From a bacterium (lineage in GTDB: Bacteria > Babelota > Babeliae > Babelales > RVW-14): 8,141 nt of DNA. Position numbers and translations under genes: made by a program. The notes below the pieces were generated by a model. It was not told where the DNA came from. It did no database searches and worked only from the letters and a program-made list of their open reading frames with translations. The stretch lies in assembly GCA_023249955.1 (NCBI GenBank), contig JAHFBR010000051.1, positions 1-8,141 on the forward strand. Direction: 5' to 3'. Of this stretch, positions 1 through 6,872 are shown piece by piece (the stretch's first letter is position 1; the number at the start of each line of letters is the position of its first letter).

Positions 1-1
1 A

Positions 2-130
2 TATGGGGGCATACCAATTGATCCTGTCGACATGCGCAACGCAAGTAACGAGCTTGCCACAATGCTTGCGGAACTTTATCCGGCTCTATTGCAGGCCGCA
101 AAAAATGATACAAAAAATAAGGTGACGTAA
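2..130 (+). CDS. 3' end of an unidentified protein (partial)
   Basis: An open frame enters from the left edge and ends at TAA 128-130, giving 42 visible residues. The tail begins YGGIPIDPVD and continues as a probable amphipathic helix (ELATMLAELYPALLQAAK), ending in a short polar stretch rich in K, N and T. Its stop codon shares its last base with the ATG of the next gene (TAATG), so the two are probably co-transcribed and translationally coupled. I do not recognise the family from this fragment, and no catalytic motif is visible. That it is real coding sequence is inferred from the frame staying open and from the tight junction to the next gene. Confidence 0.6.
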   Translation, partial: YGGIPIDPVDMRNASNELATMLAELYPALLQAAKNDTKNKVT

Positions 131-1236
131 TGTTAGTGCATAGAATAGCTTTGGTGATAGCTTTTTTTAGTCATAGCGTCTTGGCGCAGTCGCAAAACAT
201 GTCATGCCAATGGGCAGTGATTGGTGCTGGTCCAGCAGGGATAGCAATGGTTGGGGCTTTATTGGATCATGGCGTTAAAGAAAAAGAGATTGTTTGGATT
301 GATCCGACTTTTCAGGTGGGGGATTTAGGAGCTCTATATCAGAATGTTCCAAGTAACACGATGGTTAGATCGTTTAGAAAATTCTTTTTGGCGTGTCGTG
401 CTTTTGATATCAAAGCGCGTGCGCATCAATTTGAACTGTTTAAGCGTGATGATGGCAGGCGCTGTCCTCTGAAAGAGGTGGTTGATCCATTGTTGCATGC
501 GACCCAAAAAATTAAGCGACGCGTCAACGTGGTGCAGGGCACGGTGAACAATGTTGCACGTGAGTGTGATGTGTTTGTGCTCACCGCTGGTGATTGTGTG
601 ATTCGCGCAAAAAAAGTTGTTTTGGCAATTGGTGCTCATCCAAAACAGTTGCAACACCGTGGGCTTTGCCAGATTTCGATGAACGATGCATTGGATAAGC
701 AAAAGCTGCGGGAACTTGTGTGCCCGGACGACATTGTTGCTGTCTTTGGTGTTTCGCATTCAGGCATGCTTGTTTTGAAAAATTTGTCAGAGCTTGGGGT
801 AAAAAAAATAGTAAGCTTTGCAAAAAAACCGCTTTGTTATGCCGTTGTTCAAGGAGCTTTTTACATTAACGCTTACACCGGCTTGAAGGGGGTGGCGGCT
901 CAATGGGCACGCGATTTTTTTGAAAAAAATCTTCCAAACAATTTGGTCAAATTTTTTAATGCTTCAGGGCAAGAGATAGAGCAGGAGCTTGCTGGGTGTA
1001 CCAAGGTAATTTACGCCATTGGTTTTGAACGCAATGCTATTGGTGGCCTGCCTGATGAATTATTGCAGAATTATGATACAAAAACAGGCGTGATAGCGCC
1101 GAACTTATTTGGCGTGGGCATCGCCTTTCCCCGAGTGGTACGTGATTTTTCTGGCGAACAGGTGCAGGCGATTGGGATTTGGGAGTTTTTGCGACAAGCA
1201 CGGCAAATTGCGCGTTTTGGTGGGCAGACGTCCTAG
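130..1236 (+). CDS. FAD/NAD(P)-binding oxidoreductase with a predicted signal peptide
   Basis: A 368-residue two-dinucleotide-binding-domain flavoprotein. An N-terminal Rossmann fold carries GAGPAG at residues 32-37 (FAD site), followed by KVVLAIGA at 162-169, a typical strand and glycine closing that domain. A second nucleotide-binding loop, FGVSHSG at 206-212, is the likely NAD(P)H site. IYAIGFERN at 294-302 matches the ATG-like motif near the C terminus of pyridine-nucleotide-dependent flavoenzymes. No CxxC or CxxxxC redox disulfide is seen, so it is not a thioredoxin or glutathione reductase; a monooxygenase-like or orphan oxidoreductase is possible. The first 20 residues (basic MLVHR, hydrophobic core, SVLA-Q) look like a Sec signal peptide. 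The first ATG is favoured because AAGGTG lies 5 nt upstream (119-124); an internal ATG at 199 would remove the signal but has no Shine-Dalgarno site. Substrate unknown. Confidence 0.8.
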   Translation: MLVHRIALVIAFFSHSVLAQSQNMSCQWAVIGAGPAGIAMVGALLDHGVKEKEIVWIDPTFQVGDLGALYQNVPSNTMVRSFRKFFLACRAFDIKARAHQFELFKRDDGRRCPLKEVVDPLLHATQKIKRRVNVVQGTVNNVARECDVFVLTAGDCVIRAKKVVLAIGAHPKQLQHRGLCQISMNDALDKQKLRELVCPDDIVAVFGVSHSGMLVLKNLSELGVKKIVSFAKKPLCYAVVQGAFYINAYTGLKGVAAQWARDFFEKNLPNNLVKFFNASGQEIEQELAGCTKVIYAIGFERNAIGGLPDELLQNYDTKTGVIAPNLFGVGIAFPRVVRDFSGEQVQAIGIWEFLRQARQIARFGGQTS

Positions 1237-1410
1237 AAATCCCTCGTTTTTGGTGTTTTTTTGCTTCGGTTGGCTCGAGTTCGATCTCCCTGTCGCCATT
1301 TTGTATGCAAACTCTTGCGTTTTGTTCGGTCCATGGGCTATTCTGAATACATAGCCAAAATAAGGTTTTTGGTATTTGAGGTATTCTAAATTAAAAATGA
1401 AGGGTAAGCA
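1237..1410. other. Intergenic region with a weak hairpin
   Basis: This 174-bp gap contains no convincing gene. A 6-bp perfect inverted repeat, GGCTAT (1336-1341) and ATAGCC (1351-1356), encloses a 9-nt loop, but it is followed by an A-rich and not a T-rich run, so it is at best a weak terminator for the flavoprotein gene. A Shine-Dalgarno sequence GAAGGG lies at 1399-1404, 6 nt before the next start. AT-rich sequence at about 1361-1398 is the likely promoter area, but I could not match a good -35/-10 pair. Confidence 0.35.
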
Positions 1411-2127
1411 GTGAAATATATTAAATTATTAATGCTTTTTCTAACAATATTCTCAGCACAATCTCTTTTTGCAATGGAAGGAGCACCGCCAGCCGAGTCA
1501 TCAGGGCTAAAAGAGAAATTTGTTAACATGAGCGTAGATGGGCTAAAAAAAGCAATTGCGCGAACGAGGGCTAAGCTCGACAAGTTGGAGGCGGCGCTCA
1601 TCAAGAGAGAGGGAGGCAGGAGAATTCTTGTATATGTCCAAAGTGGCTCAAGGGCTCTTTTCTTGACCAAAGACACACCCGAATATGAAAACTTTAAAGA
1701 ACAGTGGAACCGGCTCGTGCCCGCACCGTTGAATTGTACAGTGATACAGGGGGACCCAAATGAGCTCCGAGAGAGACTCCAACATGGAGATGTTGTTTTA
1801 TATTGTGCTCTTAATACTGCTCGACTTGAACAGGGAAATCTTAAAGATGCAGAGTTGCATGCAGTAGCAGAGATTTGTGGAGGACCTAAGAAGACAGCCC
1901 TCATATGTTTGGCACTCAAACCGGGTGTGAAAGCTGGTTGTGACGCACCGCCAATAAATCTGCTCGGCGCGTATGGAAAAAATAATCAATATGGCAGAAA
2001 TGCTATCCCTGTTGTGCAGGTTTTTTTAGAAGGCCCGAAATTGAGGGAAGGTGATAATGATGACCGACTTCAACTACTTGATCAAACAATCGAAAAGCAA
2101 AAGAAGAAAATTACAACAGCTGAATGA
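1411..2127 (+). CDS. Secreted protein of unknown function with helical ends
   Basis: 238 residues from a GTG start, chosen because GAAGGG sits 6 nt upstream and the start yields a complete Sec signal peptide (MKYIK, hydrophobic core, cleavage probably after SLFA at residue 21). The mature protein begins with a short acidic and proline-containing linker. A highly charged helix at about 42-67 (DGLKKAIARTRAKLDKLEAA) looks like a coiled coil. A globular part follows, with hydrophobic strands ILVYVQSG (72-79), DVVLYCALN (127-135), TALICLALKPG (162-172) and IPVVQVFLEG (199-208), suggesting an alpha/beta fold. A final charged helix (219-235, LLDQTIEKQKKK) ends it. Five cysteines occur (109, 132, 156, 166, 177), so disulfides are possible in the periplasm. 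I recognise no family or catalytic motif. The gene appears monocistronic: it is followed within 35 bp by a strong terminator. Confidence 0.7.
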   Translation: MKYIKLLMLFLTIFSAQSLFAMEGAPPAESSGLKEKFVNMSVDGLKKAIARTRAKLDKLEAALIKREGGRRILVYVQSGSRALFLTKDTPEYENFKEQWNRLVPAPLNCTVIQGDPNELRERLQHGDVVLYCALNTARLEQGNLKDAELHAVAEICGGPKKTALICLALKPGVKAGCDAPPINLLGAYGKNNQYGRNAIPVVQVFLEGPKLREGDNDDRLQLLDQTIEKQKKKITTAE

Positions 2128-2161
2128 AGCGTGAGCTTGATCATTAAAATTTCGTAGTTAC

Positions 2162-2207
2162 AAAAGCTCCTTCCTTGCCAATAATCAAAAGCGAGGAAGG
2201 AGCTTTT
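2162..2207. terminator. Bidirectional rho-independent terminator
   Basis: A 17-bp stem pairs 2162-2178 with 2191-2207 (14 outer bp perfect, then one G-T wobble and two G-C pairs) around a 12-nt loop. The outer arms begin with AAAA and end with TTTT(T), so a U-run follows the hairpin in either direction. It lies between the convergent stops of the secreted-protein gene (2127) and the Omp85 gene (2221) and would terminate both. Confidence 0.92.
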
Positions 2208-2220
2208 TACTCTTTTGGAC

Positions 2221-5100
2221 TTAGAACGCTTCGCCAAGCGTCAAGTACCAGGCATATGTTTTGGTATCCTCTTTCAGGCGCCGCTTCCATTTCCAACCGA
2301 TATCAAAGCGTAAAGAACCGATTGGGGTTTTGTAGCGGAAGCCAAATCCTGAGCCGGGGTACCAGCGATCTTTAAATCCAGGGATGCCTGATTGGCTTAA
2401 AATACCAACGTCTTGAAACAATACTGCACCAAATGATTTATACACAGGAAAGCGTAACTCGATACTTGCGTTGACCATAGAGCTGCCACCTTGAATAGTG
2501 AACGCTTTGACTGTTTTTCCATCTCTTATGACGTCTGTAACGCCCAGTGGCGGCAAAGCGTCTGGTTCGTAGCCGCGTACCGAGTACGGGCCACCAAGGT
2601 AAAAACGTTCATTGGGCAATATTTTATCAAACTTTCTTCCAAAGATATGGCCAACACGGATGTGGCCAGCAGCAATAATTTTTTTGTACAAGGGCACAAA
2701 AAGCGACTGTTCGATCGTGGCCTTTGCGGTGAGCTCGCCCGCCGTTTCTGGGAGCATCATTTTGACACACATTTGCGTTAGGCTGCCCGAGGTGGTGTTG
2801 GTGCGATCGTCAAGCGTATCAATCTCAAAGTTCGGCTCAACAAAGAAATACGGCAGTGTTTTATTAATAAGATTTGGGTCAAATTTAAGATTGCCGTGCA
2901 CGCGGGTGATGCGCAACCACTCGTTACCCACGTTAATGCCCCAGTGGTAATGTTCTTTGTATTGTTCGCTCAGCCCAGCCAGGAAGCCATATTGCAGTGC
3001 TTGATAGGCAGAGCCGCTATTTTGAATCTCGACCGGGTGAGTAAACTCGTTTGCATATCCCTTCAGCGTGCCCATCGCTGAAATACCCCATGGCGATGGC
3101 TGTTGATAATCGCAGGTGACTTTACGCTCAAACCTTGTCCAGTCGCCTGCAAGCGCTATAAGATCGGCACGATTGGTTGGATTTTTAATAATAAATGAAG
3201 CCCCAACTTTTGGTGTATCTTGCCGTCTAAAAAGAATGTTTTTACTGTTGATAAAGTATCCAACGCGTGCACGTAGTTCAACGGGGTCATCGTCCACCAA
3301 GGTTATGAGAATTGGCTTTTTGCTCTTGTTTTTTGAAAGCTGGTAAGGCTGAATTTGCACTGTTTTAAAGACGTCCAAATTCTTTAATTTTTTCCGTGTG
3401 CGGTCAATTTTTTCGCGGCTCCATACCATTCCCTCATCAAAGGCGCATTGCTTTTTGAGGCGCGCAAAATCAACCGTGGTTGCTCCTCGGATAATCGTTT
3501 TGCCAAAGGTGACCTGTGGGCCGGGAACGATATTCCATTGCACCAACACCTTAAGTTTTGCATTACTTTGTTTTTTGTCATCAGGTACGACAATGAGTTG
3601 TGGCTCCACGCTGACATACCAGTAGCCCTGTTTTTGAAAGTGATGCAACAAGTAGCTGCGCTGCTCCAGAAGCCATTGTTGATTAAAGGGGATATGTTGT
3701 GCGGCTCGAATATTTCTAAATTTTTTAAAAAACTCATCCTGCTCAAGATGCTTGAACCCTTCAATAGCAAAGCCGCCCCAGAGGCGCTGCCTGCCTTTAT
3801 CCAGCACTATTTTTACGGTGTAGGTATTTTTGTTGGGTATCTTTTCAAAACGCTTGTCGATGATTTTAAAATCCCAGTATCCATGCGTCAAATAAAACTG
3901 CTTCAGGCGCTCTAGGCTTTCATCCAGCAGTGCTTGATCGCACGTTTTGTCTTTGAGTAGGTCGTTCAAATTTTCTGCAGAGCGTTCTTGTGCATGTGTT
4001 TTTATATCGACAATATCGATTTTTTCGATAGTTGTCGGCTCGCCTTCATCGATCAAAAAATTATACCCGATGGAACCTATTTTTTCTGGTTTGATGTGAG
4101 CATGCCAATAGCCTTTTTTGTAATATTCGTGCAGCAGTTGCTGCGCAATGATATCGGGTGAAAATATCCAGTCGGGAGCATCTTTGCCGATGAAATCCTC
4201 TTTTATATCGTGATCTGAAAAAATATCATTGCCGGTGAGGGTGATGATTTTTCGTTTGCCGAGTTGAATCTTAAGTGTTACATCAAGAGCGCTCTTTGTT
4301 GCTGTGTGCGACATAGAGATGCGTGTGTTGACAAAGCCTTCGTCTTTTAAAAGAGCGCGAATTTTATTGACGTGTTTTTTGATCTGTTTTTTTGAATAAT
4401 AGCTTTCAGTAAATGCTGATCGAAATCTTGAAGCAATCTCGTTGGTCATTGCTTCAAGATTTTCTGTTGGTTGCTGGGCAATTTTCTGCTCTTCAAGATC
4501 GGCAAAAACGACGGCTGCATTGTTGATGGTAAAGCGCGTTTTTTTAGCAACCTTGATGCGGACTGTGATTGTTTTGTCGCGCGAAAGATACTGAATTTCG
4601 TCCCGAATGATACACTTAAAATAGCCCTGATCGTGTAAATATTGCTTGATAGCCTTGAGTGACTCTTCATGCAAGTGTGCATCAAAAACTTCACCGGCTT
4701 GCTGCATGTACAGCGTTGCATAATGCGGCTTGCCAAACCAGATGCCCTCAAATTCTAATTTTTTAAAGATCCAGTTGGCCGTTAGGGTAAAGTGCAAATT
4801 TTTGCGACCATCAGCTTCCCGCACATCGACAGCAACGTTTTGAAATCGCTTTTTGATGGTCAGGCGCTTAACCGCTTTTTCAATGTCATCTTTGGTAAGC
4901 AGGCTGTTTTGTTTGAGTCCTGAAAGATAAAAAAACTCGTGGGCATCGAGTGGGATGTCGCAGTAAAACGCTATTTTTTCTATATCAAACGATGAACTTG
5001 CTTGGTCATCAAGGTGAGCGAGGGCAGCGGTGTTTGCATGCGAAAAAAGCGCAATAAAGAAAAAAAGAATCAAGATTGTATGTCTGTGTGCAGAAGCCAC
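2221..5100 (-). CDS. Omp85-family outer-membrane assembly protein (BamA/TamA-like), about seven POTRA repeats
   Basis: 959 residues. Omp85 proteins insert beta-barrel proteins into the outer membrane. The N terminus is a Sec signal peptide (hydrophobic ILILFFFIALFS, probable cleavage near residue 28). The periplasmic part reads as seven POTRA-like repeats at about 37-108, 110-185, 187-280, 282-353, 355-436, 438-528 and 529-605; most carry the characteristic helix ending in a G-Y/F turn (GY159, GF255, GY330, GY407, GY492). The barrel fills 606-959 and contains the loop-6 motif VRGYE (841-845) after FYLGGPYS, FQDVG (895-899), and a last strand ending in phenylalanine, the usual C-terminal signal. 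The last strands (GSLRFDIGW) recall TamA, whereas the size and POTRA number favour BamA, so I give no symbol. The start is GTG with only a weak GGA upstream; no ATG lies in frame between it and the preceding stop. It is transcribed alone, divergently from tRNA-Glu. Confidence 0.9.
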   Translation of the reverse strand: MASAHRHTILILFFFIALFSHANTAALAHLDDQASSSFDIEKIAFYCDIPLDAHEFFYLSGLKQNSLLTKDDIEKAVKRLTIKKRFQNVAVDVREADGRKNLHFTLTANWIFKKLEFEGIWFGKPHYATLYMQQAGEVFDAHLHEESLKAIKQYLHDQGYFKCIIRDEIQYLSRDKTITVRIKVAKKTRFTINNAAVVFADLEEQKIAQQPTENLEAMTNEIASRFRSAFTESYYSKKQIKKHVNKIRALLKDEGFVNTRISMSHTATKSALDVTLKIQLGKRKIITLTGNDIFSDHDIKEDFIGKDAPDWIFSPDIIAQQLLHEYYKKGYWHAHIKPEKIGSIGYNFLIDEGEPTTIEKIDIVDIKTHAQERSAENLNDLLKDKTCDQALLDESLERLKQFYLTHGYWDFKIIDKRFEKIPNKNTYTVKIVLDKGRQRLWGGFAIEGFKHLEQDEFFKKFRNIRAAQHIPFNQQWLLEQRSYLLHHFQKQGYWYVSVEPQLIVVPDDKKQSNAKLKVLVQWNIVPGPQVTFGKTIIRGATTVDFARLKKQCAFDEGMVWSREKIDRTRKKLKNLDVFKTVQIQPYQLSKNKSKKPILITLVDDDPVELRARVGYFINSKNILFRRQDTPKVGASFIIKNPTNRADLIALAGDWTRFERKVTCDYQQPSPWGISAMGTLKGYANEFTHPVEIQNSGSAYQALQYGFLAGLSEQYKEHYHWGINVGNEWLRITRVHGNLKFDPNLINKTLPYFFVEPNFEIDTLDDRTNTTSGSLTQMCVKMMLPETAGELTAKATIEQSLFVPLYKKIIAAGHIRVGHIFGRKFDKILPNERFYLGGPYSVRGYEPDALPPLGVTDVIRDGKTVKAFTIQGGSSMVNASIELRFPVYKSFGAVLFQDVGILSQSGIPGFKDRWYPGSGFGFRYKTPIGSLRFDIGWKWKRRLKEDTKTYAWYLTLGEAF

Positions 5101-5125
5101 TATAAATCCGGTTCGGGTATTGTTC

Positions 5126-5154
5126 TTTACGTCTATTCAGTCTTTGTGTATCAT
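5126..5154 (+). promoter_or_regulatory. Probable sigma70-type promoter of tRNA-Glu
   Basis: TTTACG (5126-5131), a 17-bp spacer and TATCAT (5149-5154) fit the -35/-10 pattern at 4/6 and 5/6. Transcription would begin around 5161, a few bases before the mature tRNA 5' end at 5166. The same 65-bp gap must hold the divergent control sequences of the Omp85 gene, for which I found no clear match. Confidence 0.5.
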
Positions 5155-5165
5155 TCTTGTTTGCT

Positions 5166-5240
5166 GGCCCCATCGTCTAACGGTTAGGACGTTGCCCTCT
5201 CAAGGCAGCAATAGGGGTTCGATTCCCCTTGGGGCCGCCA
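5166..5240 (+). tRNA. tRNA-Glu (anticodon CTC)
   Basis: A 75-nt tRNA with CCA encoded (5238-5240). The acceptor stem GGCCCCA (5166-5172) pairs perfectly with TGGGGCC (5230-5236), followed by discriminator G. The anticodon stem TTGCC/GGCAG, with one T-G wobble, encloses the loop CTCTCAA, giving anticodon CTC, which reads GAG. The T arm AGGGG-TTCGATT-CCCCT is perfect. The D-arm sequence TCGTCTAACGGTTAGGAC is typical of bacterial tRNA-Glu. It is a single gene and not part of a tRNA cluster, and no integrase lies beside it. Confidence 0.96.
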
Positions 5241-5256
5241 GAGATCTCTATTATAC

Positions 5257-5538
5257 CTAATCTCCGATAATTCTAAAAACGCCTCGAAAATCTTTTTCGT
5301 TTACAAATGGCTCTGCAAGAAGATCATTAATAGTCGATTCTGGGGTTCCTTTGTACAGAAGGTCAATAAACTTATCAAGTTTTTCGGATGGTCCACAGGC
5401 ATAAATTACAACGCTTCCATCGTCCGAATTTTGAATGGTGCCCTCAATACTAAGGCTTTGTGCATGTTTTTGAGCAGTAGCTCTGTAAGAAACACCTTGC
5501 ACCTTCCCCATTACTTTAATCTTAAGGCATTTTCTCAT
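5257..5538 (-). CDS. acyP: Acylphosphatase
   Basis: 93 residues, the normal length for this small enzyme family, which hydrolyses carboxyl-phosphate bonds such as that of acetyl phosphate in the cytoplasm. The first signature is GKVQGVSYR (11-19), holding the phosphate-binding loop and catalytic Arg19. The second, EGTIQNSDDGSVVIYACG (32-49), includes catalytic Asn37. The usual aromatic residue before YR is Ser17 here, and the usual G-W-V-x-N is G-T-I-Q-N; both are tolerated changes. There is no signal peptide. The ATG is well supported by GGGAGGGAG (5545-5553 on the plus strand) 6 nt upstream. The gene ends 16 bp from the convergent tRNA-Glu 3' end. It lies 123 bp after the glycosyltransferase gene and has its own candidate promoter, so it may be transcribed separately. 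Confidence 0.93.
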   Translation of the reverse strand: MRKCLKIKVMGKVQGVSYRATAQKHAQSLSIEGTIQNSDDGSVVIYACGPSEKLDKFIDLLYKGTPESTINDLLAEPFVNEKDFRGVFRIIGD

Positions 5539-5567
5539 GTCTCACTCCCTCCCTTTCTCACGGGTGT

Positions 5568-5617
5568 AGCTAGTGTTGTCGTAACCTTTTTATTCGCCAC
5601 TAATAGCTCTTACGACA
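5568..5617 (-). promoter_or_regulatory. Interlocking inverted repeats in the acyP leader
   Basis: Two dyads cross one another. Dyad A is an 8-bp perfect inverted repeat, TGTCGTAA (5577-5584) with TTACGACA (5610-5617), enclosing 25 nt. Dyad B pairs AGCTAGTG (5568-5575) with CACTAATAGCT (5598-5608), 8 bp with a 3-nt bulge; one arm of B lies inside the loop of A and the other outside it. In the transcript the two pairings have pseudoknot order, but the single-nucleotide connectors make them more likely alternatives. They start almost at the predicted transcription start and end about 14 nt before the ribosome-binding site. Function is not known; no riboswitch class is recognised. Confidence 0.35.
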
Positions 5618-5625
5618 GAAGTTTG

Positions 5626-5653
5626 GTTATAACATATTTGATAGTATACTCAA
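5626..5653 (-). promoter_or_regulatory. Candidate promoter of acyP
   Basis: On the minus strand TTGAGT (5648-5653), a 16-bp spacer and TATAAC (5626-5631) match the sigma70 -35/-10 pattern at 4/6 and 5/6. The predicted start near 5619 gives a leader of about 80 nt. TATACT just upstream (5644-5649) is an alternative -10. The element sits immediately after the glycosyltransferase stop codon. Confidence 0.5.
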
Positions 5654-5661
5654 GTCCTCTG

Positions 5662-6855
5662 TCAGGGTGAAGCTTTGCGGGATGTATGTCGGGTATGTGC
5701 TGATTTTGCTGCTAGATGGGCATAAAGATCCACATGATTTTTTACCATCATGGCGCTATCAAAATCCTCAAGATTGTCAGTGTGAGTGCTCAATCTGCTG
5801 CAAAGCTTATGATCTTGTAAAATTAAAAGTATTTTTTCACTCAGGAGTTGCCAGTTGTTCGGTGGAATCAGGAAGCCGTTGACGTCATCATAAATAATTT
5901 CTGAAATACCCCCTACATCGTATGCTACAACAGGTAGCTTGAGCAATCGAGCTTCTACAATTGCGCAGGGCAGCCCCTCCCAAAGCGAGCTCAGGGCAAA
6001 GAGCTTCCATTGACGCATCCAGTCGGCAACGTTGTGCTGCCAGCCCAAAAGTTGGATCGCCGAGCCAAGCCCCTTTTGTGCGATCCAGGTTTCAATTTCT
6101 TTGCGTTGCACGCCGTCCCCAATGATTTGTAGCAACGGTGACTGGAGACCGGTTTGTTGCATGGAGTTATGCACGAGCTCAAAGGCTTTGAGCAAATCAA
6201 AAAGATTTTTTTGTGGCTTAAAACAGGCAACAGTTCCTATGATGAGTGAATTCTGGCCCTTCGTTGCCGGTTGCATGAATTTTTCATAATCAACGGCAGC
6301 GCGAATGAGTGATTGTTTGCGTGCAAAGCCGGGCAAGAGCCGTGCTCCTGTGGTGGCGTCTTGTGCCGATACGCAGACAAAATGGGTGGTGATAAAACTG
6401 GTAAAAAACTCGCACAGATAAACAATAAGCCATCGTAGCTGTGATTGATGGGTATGAAATCCATAACCATGTACGGTGTGAATGCGATGTTTTACGCCGG
6501 CAAATAATGCTGCCCAGCGGCCTAAAATACCAGCCTTGGTGCTGTGTGTATGCACCATGATGAGCCGGTTTTGTTTTTTGAGTGTGCGCAGTGTGCGCAC
6601 CAGTGCGATAAAATTTTTAATCTCTTTGAATATTCCCGTGATGCTTACTTCGCGTGTCATGCTGGGTAATAAAAAAACAGATTTGTGTTTTGATGCCTCT
6701 TCGACCAAGACTCCTTCTGAGCCAGAGATTAAAGAGACCGGATGGTGATGGTTTTCAAGTCCCTGAACCAGTGATAAGCAGACTTTCTGGGCTCCGCCCA
6801 GCTCAAGCTTGGTTAAGATATAGACGATGTGATAGTGTTGTTGTTCGTGCTTCAC
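5662..6855 (-). CDS. Glycosyltransferase family 4 (GT-B fold)
   Basis: 397 residues, a usual size for retaining GT4 enzymes that transfer a sugar from a nucleotide-sugar donor to a cell-surface glycan or lipid acceptor on the cytoplasmic side of the inner membrane. The N-terminal domain has the acceptor-side loop LELGGAQ (17-23) and the stretch HTHSTKAGILGRW (102-114), followed by HTVHGYGFHTHQ (126-137). The C-terminal donor domain shows GTVACFKPQKN (207-217, basic K213 and K216), IGDGVQRKEIE (245-255), LLGWQHNVADWM (269-280) and the E-x7-E motif E293/E301 in EGLPCAIVE, then DVGGISEII (313-321). The hydrophobic segment near 142-163 may help membrane association. The start is GTG with GGAGA (6862-6866) 6 nt upstream. 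It begins 17 bp after atpE, so it is probably in the same transcript, an odd partner for an ATP synthase. Donor and acceptor cannot be told. Confidence 0.92.
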   Translation of the reverse strand: MKHEQQHYHIVYILTKLELGGAQKVCLSLVQGLENHHHPVSLISGSEGVLVEEASKHKSVFLLPSMTREVSITGIFKEIKNFIALVRTLRTLKKQNRLIMVHTHSTKAGILGRWAALFAGVKHRIHTVHGYGFHTHQSQLRWLIVYLCEFFTSFITTHFVCVSAQDATTGARLLPGFARKQSLIRAAVDYEKFMQPATKGQNSLIIGTVACFKPQKNLFDLLKAFELVHNSMQQTGLQSPLLQIIGDGVQRKEIETWIAQKGLGSAIQLLGWQHNVADWMRQWKLFALSSLWEGLPCAIVEARLLKLPVVAYDVGGISEIIYDDVNGFLIPPNNWQLLSEKILLILQDHKLCSRLSTHTDNLEDFDSAMMVKNHVDLYAHLAAKSAHTRHTSRKASP

Positions 6856-6872
6856 ATCGATTCTCCGTTTTT

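Noticed and set aside
1271..1298. tRNA 3'-end-like string with TTCGATC and a later CCA
   Set aside because: From the TTC to the CCA is 19 nt where a tRNA needs 23, the T stem does not pair, and no acceptor 5' half or anticodon arm precedes it. Probably chance.
1109..1354. Plus-strand open frame overlapping the flavoprotein end and running into the intergenic region
   Set aside because: No ribosome-binding site, most of its first half is the flavoprotein gene in another frame, and the composition does not resemble a known protein.
1336..1356. Hairpin GGCTAT/ATAGCC as a terminator of the flavoprotein gene
   Set aside because: Only 6 bp and followed by AAAATAAGG in place of a T-run; kept only as a note in the intergenic entry.
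3384..3915. Long alternative frames on both strands inside the Omp85 gene
   Set aside because: They lie wholly inside a confidently identified gene, have no recognisable domains and are explained as frame shadows.
5240..5249. Ten-base palindrome AGAGATCTCT directly after tRNA-Glu
   Set aside because: No loop and no T-run, so not a terminator; no matching copy elsewhere in the window to suggest an attachment site.
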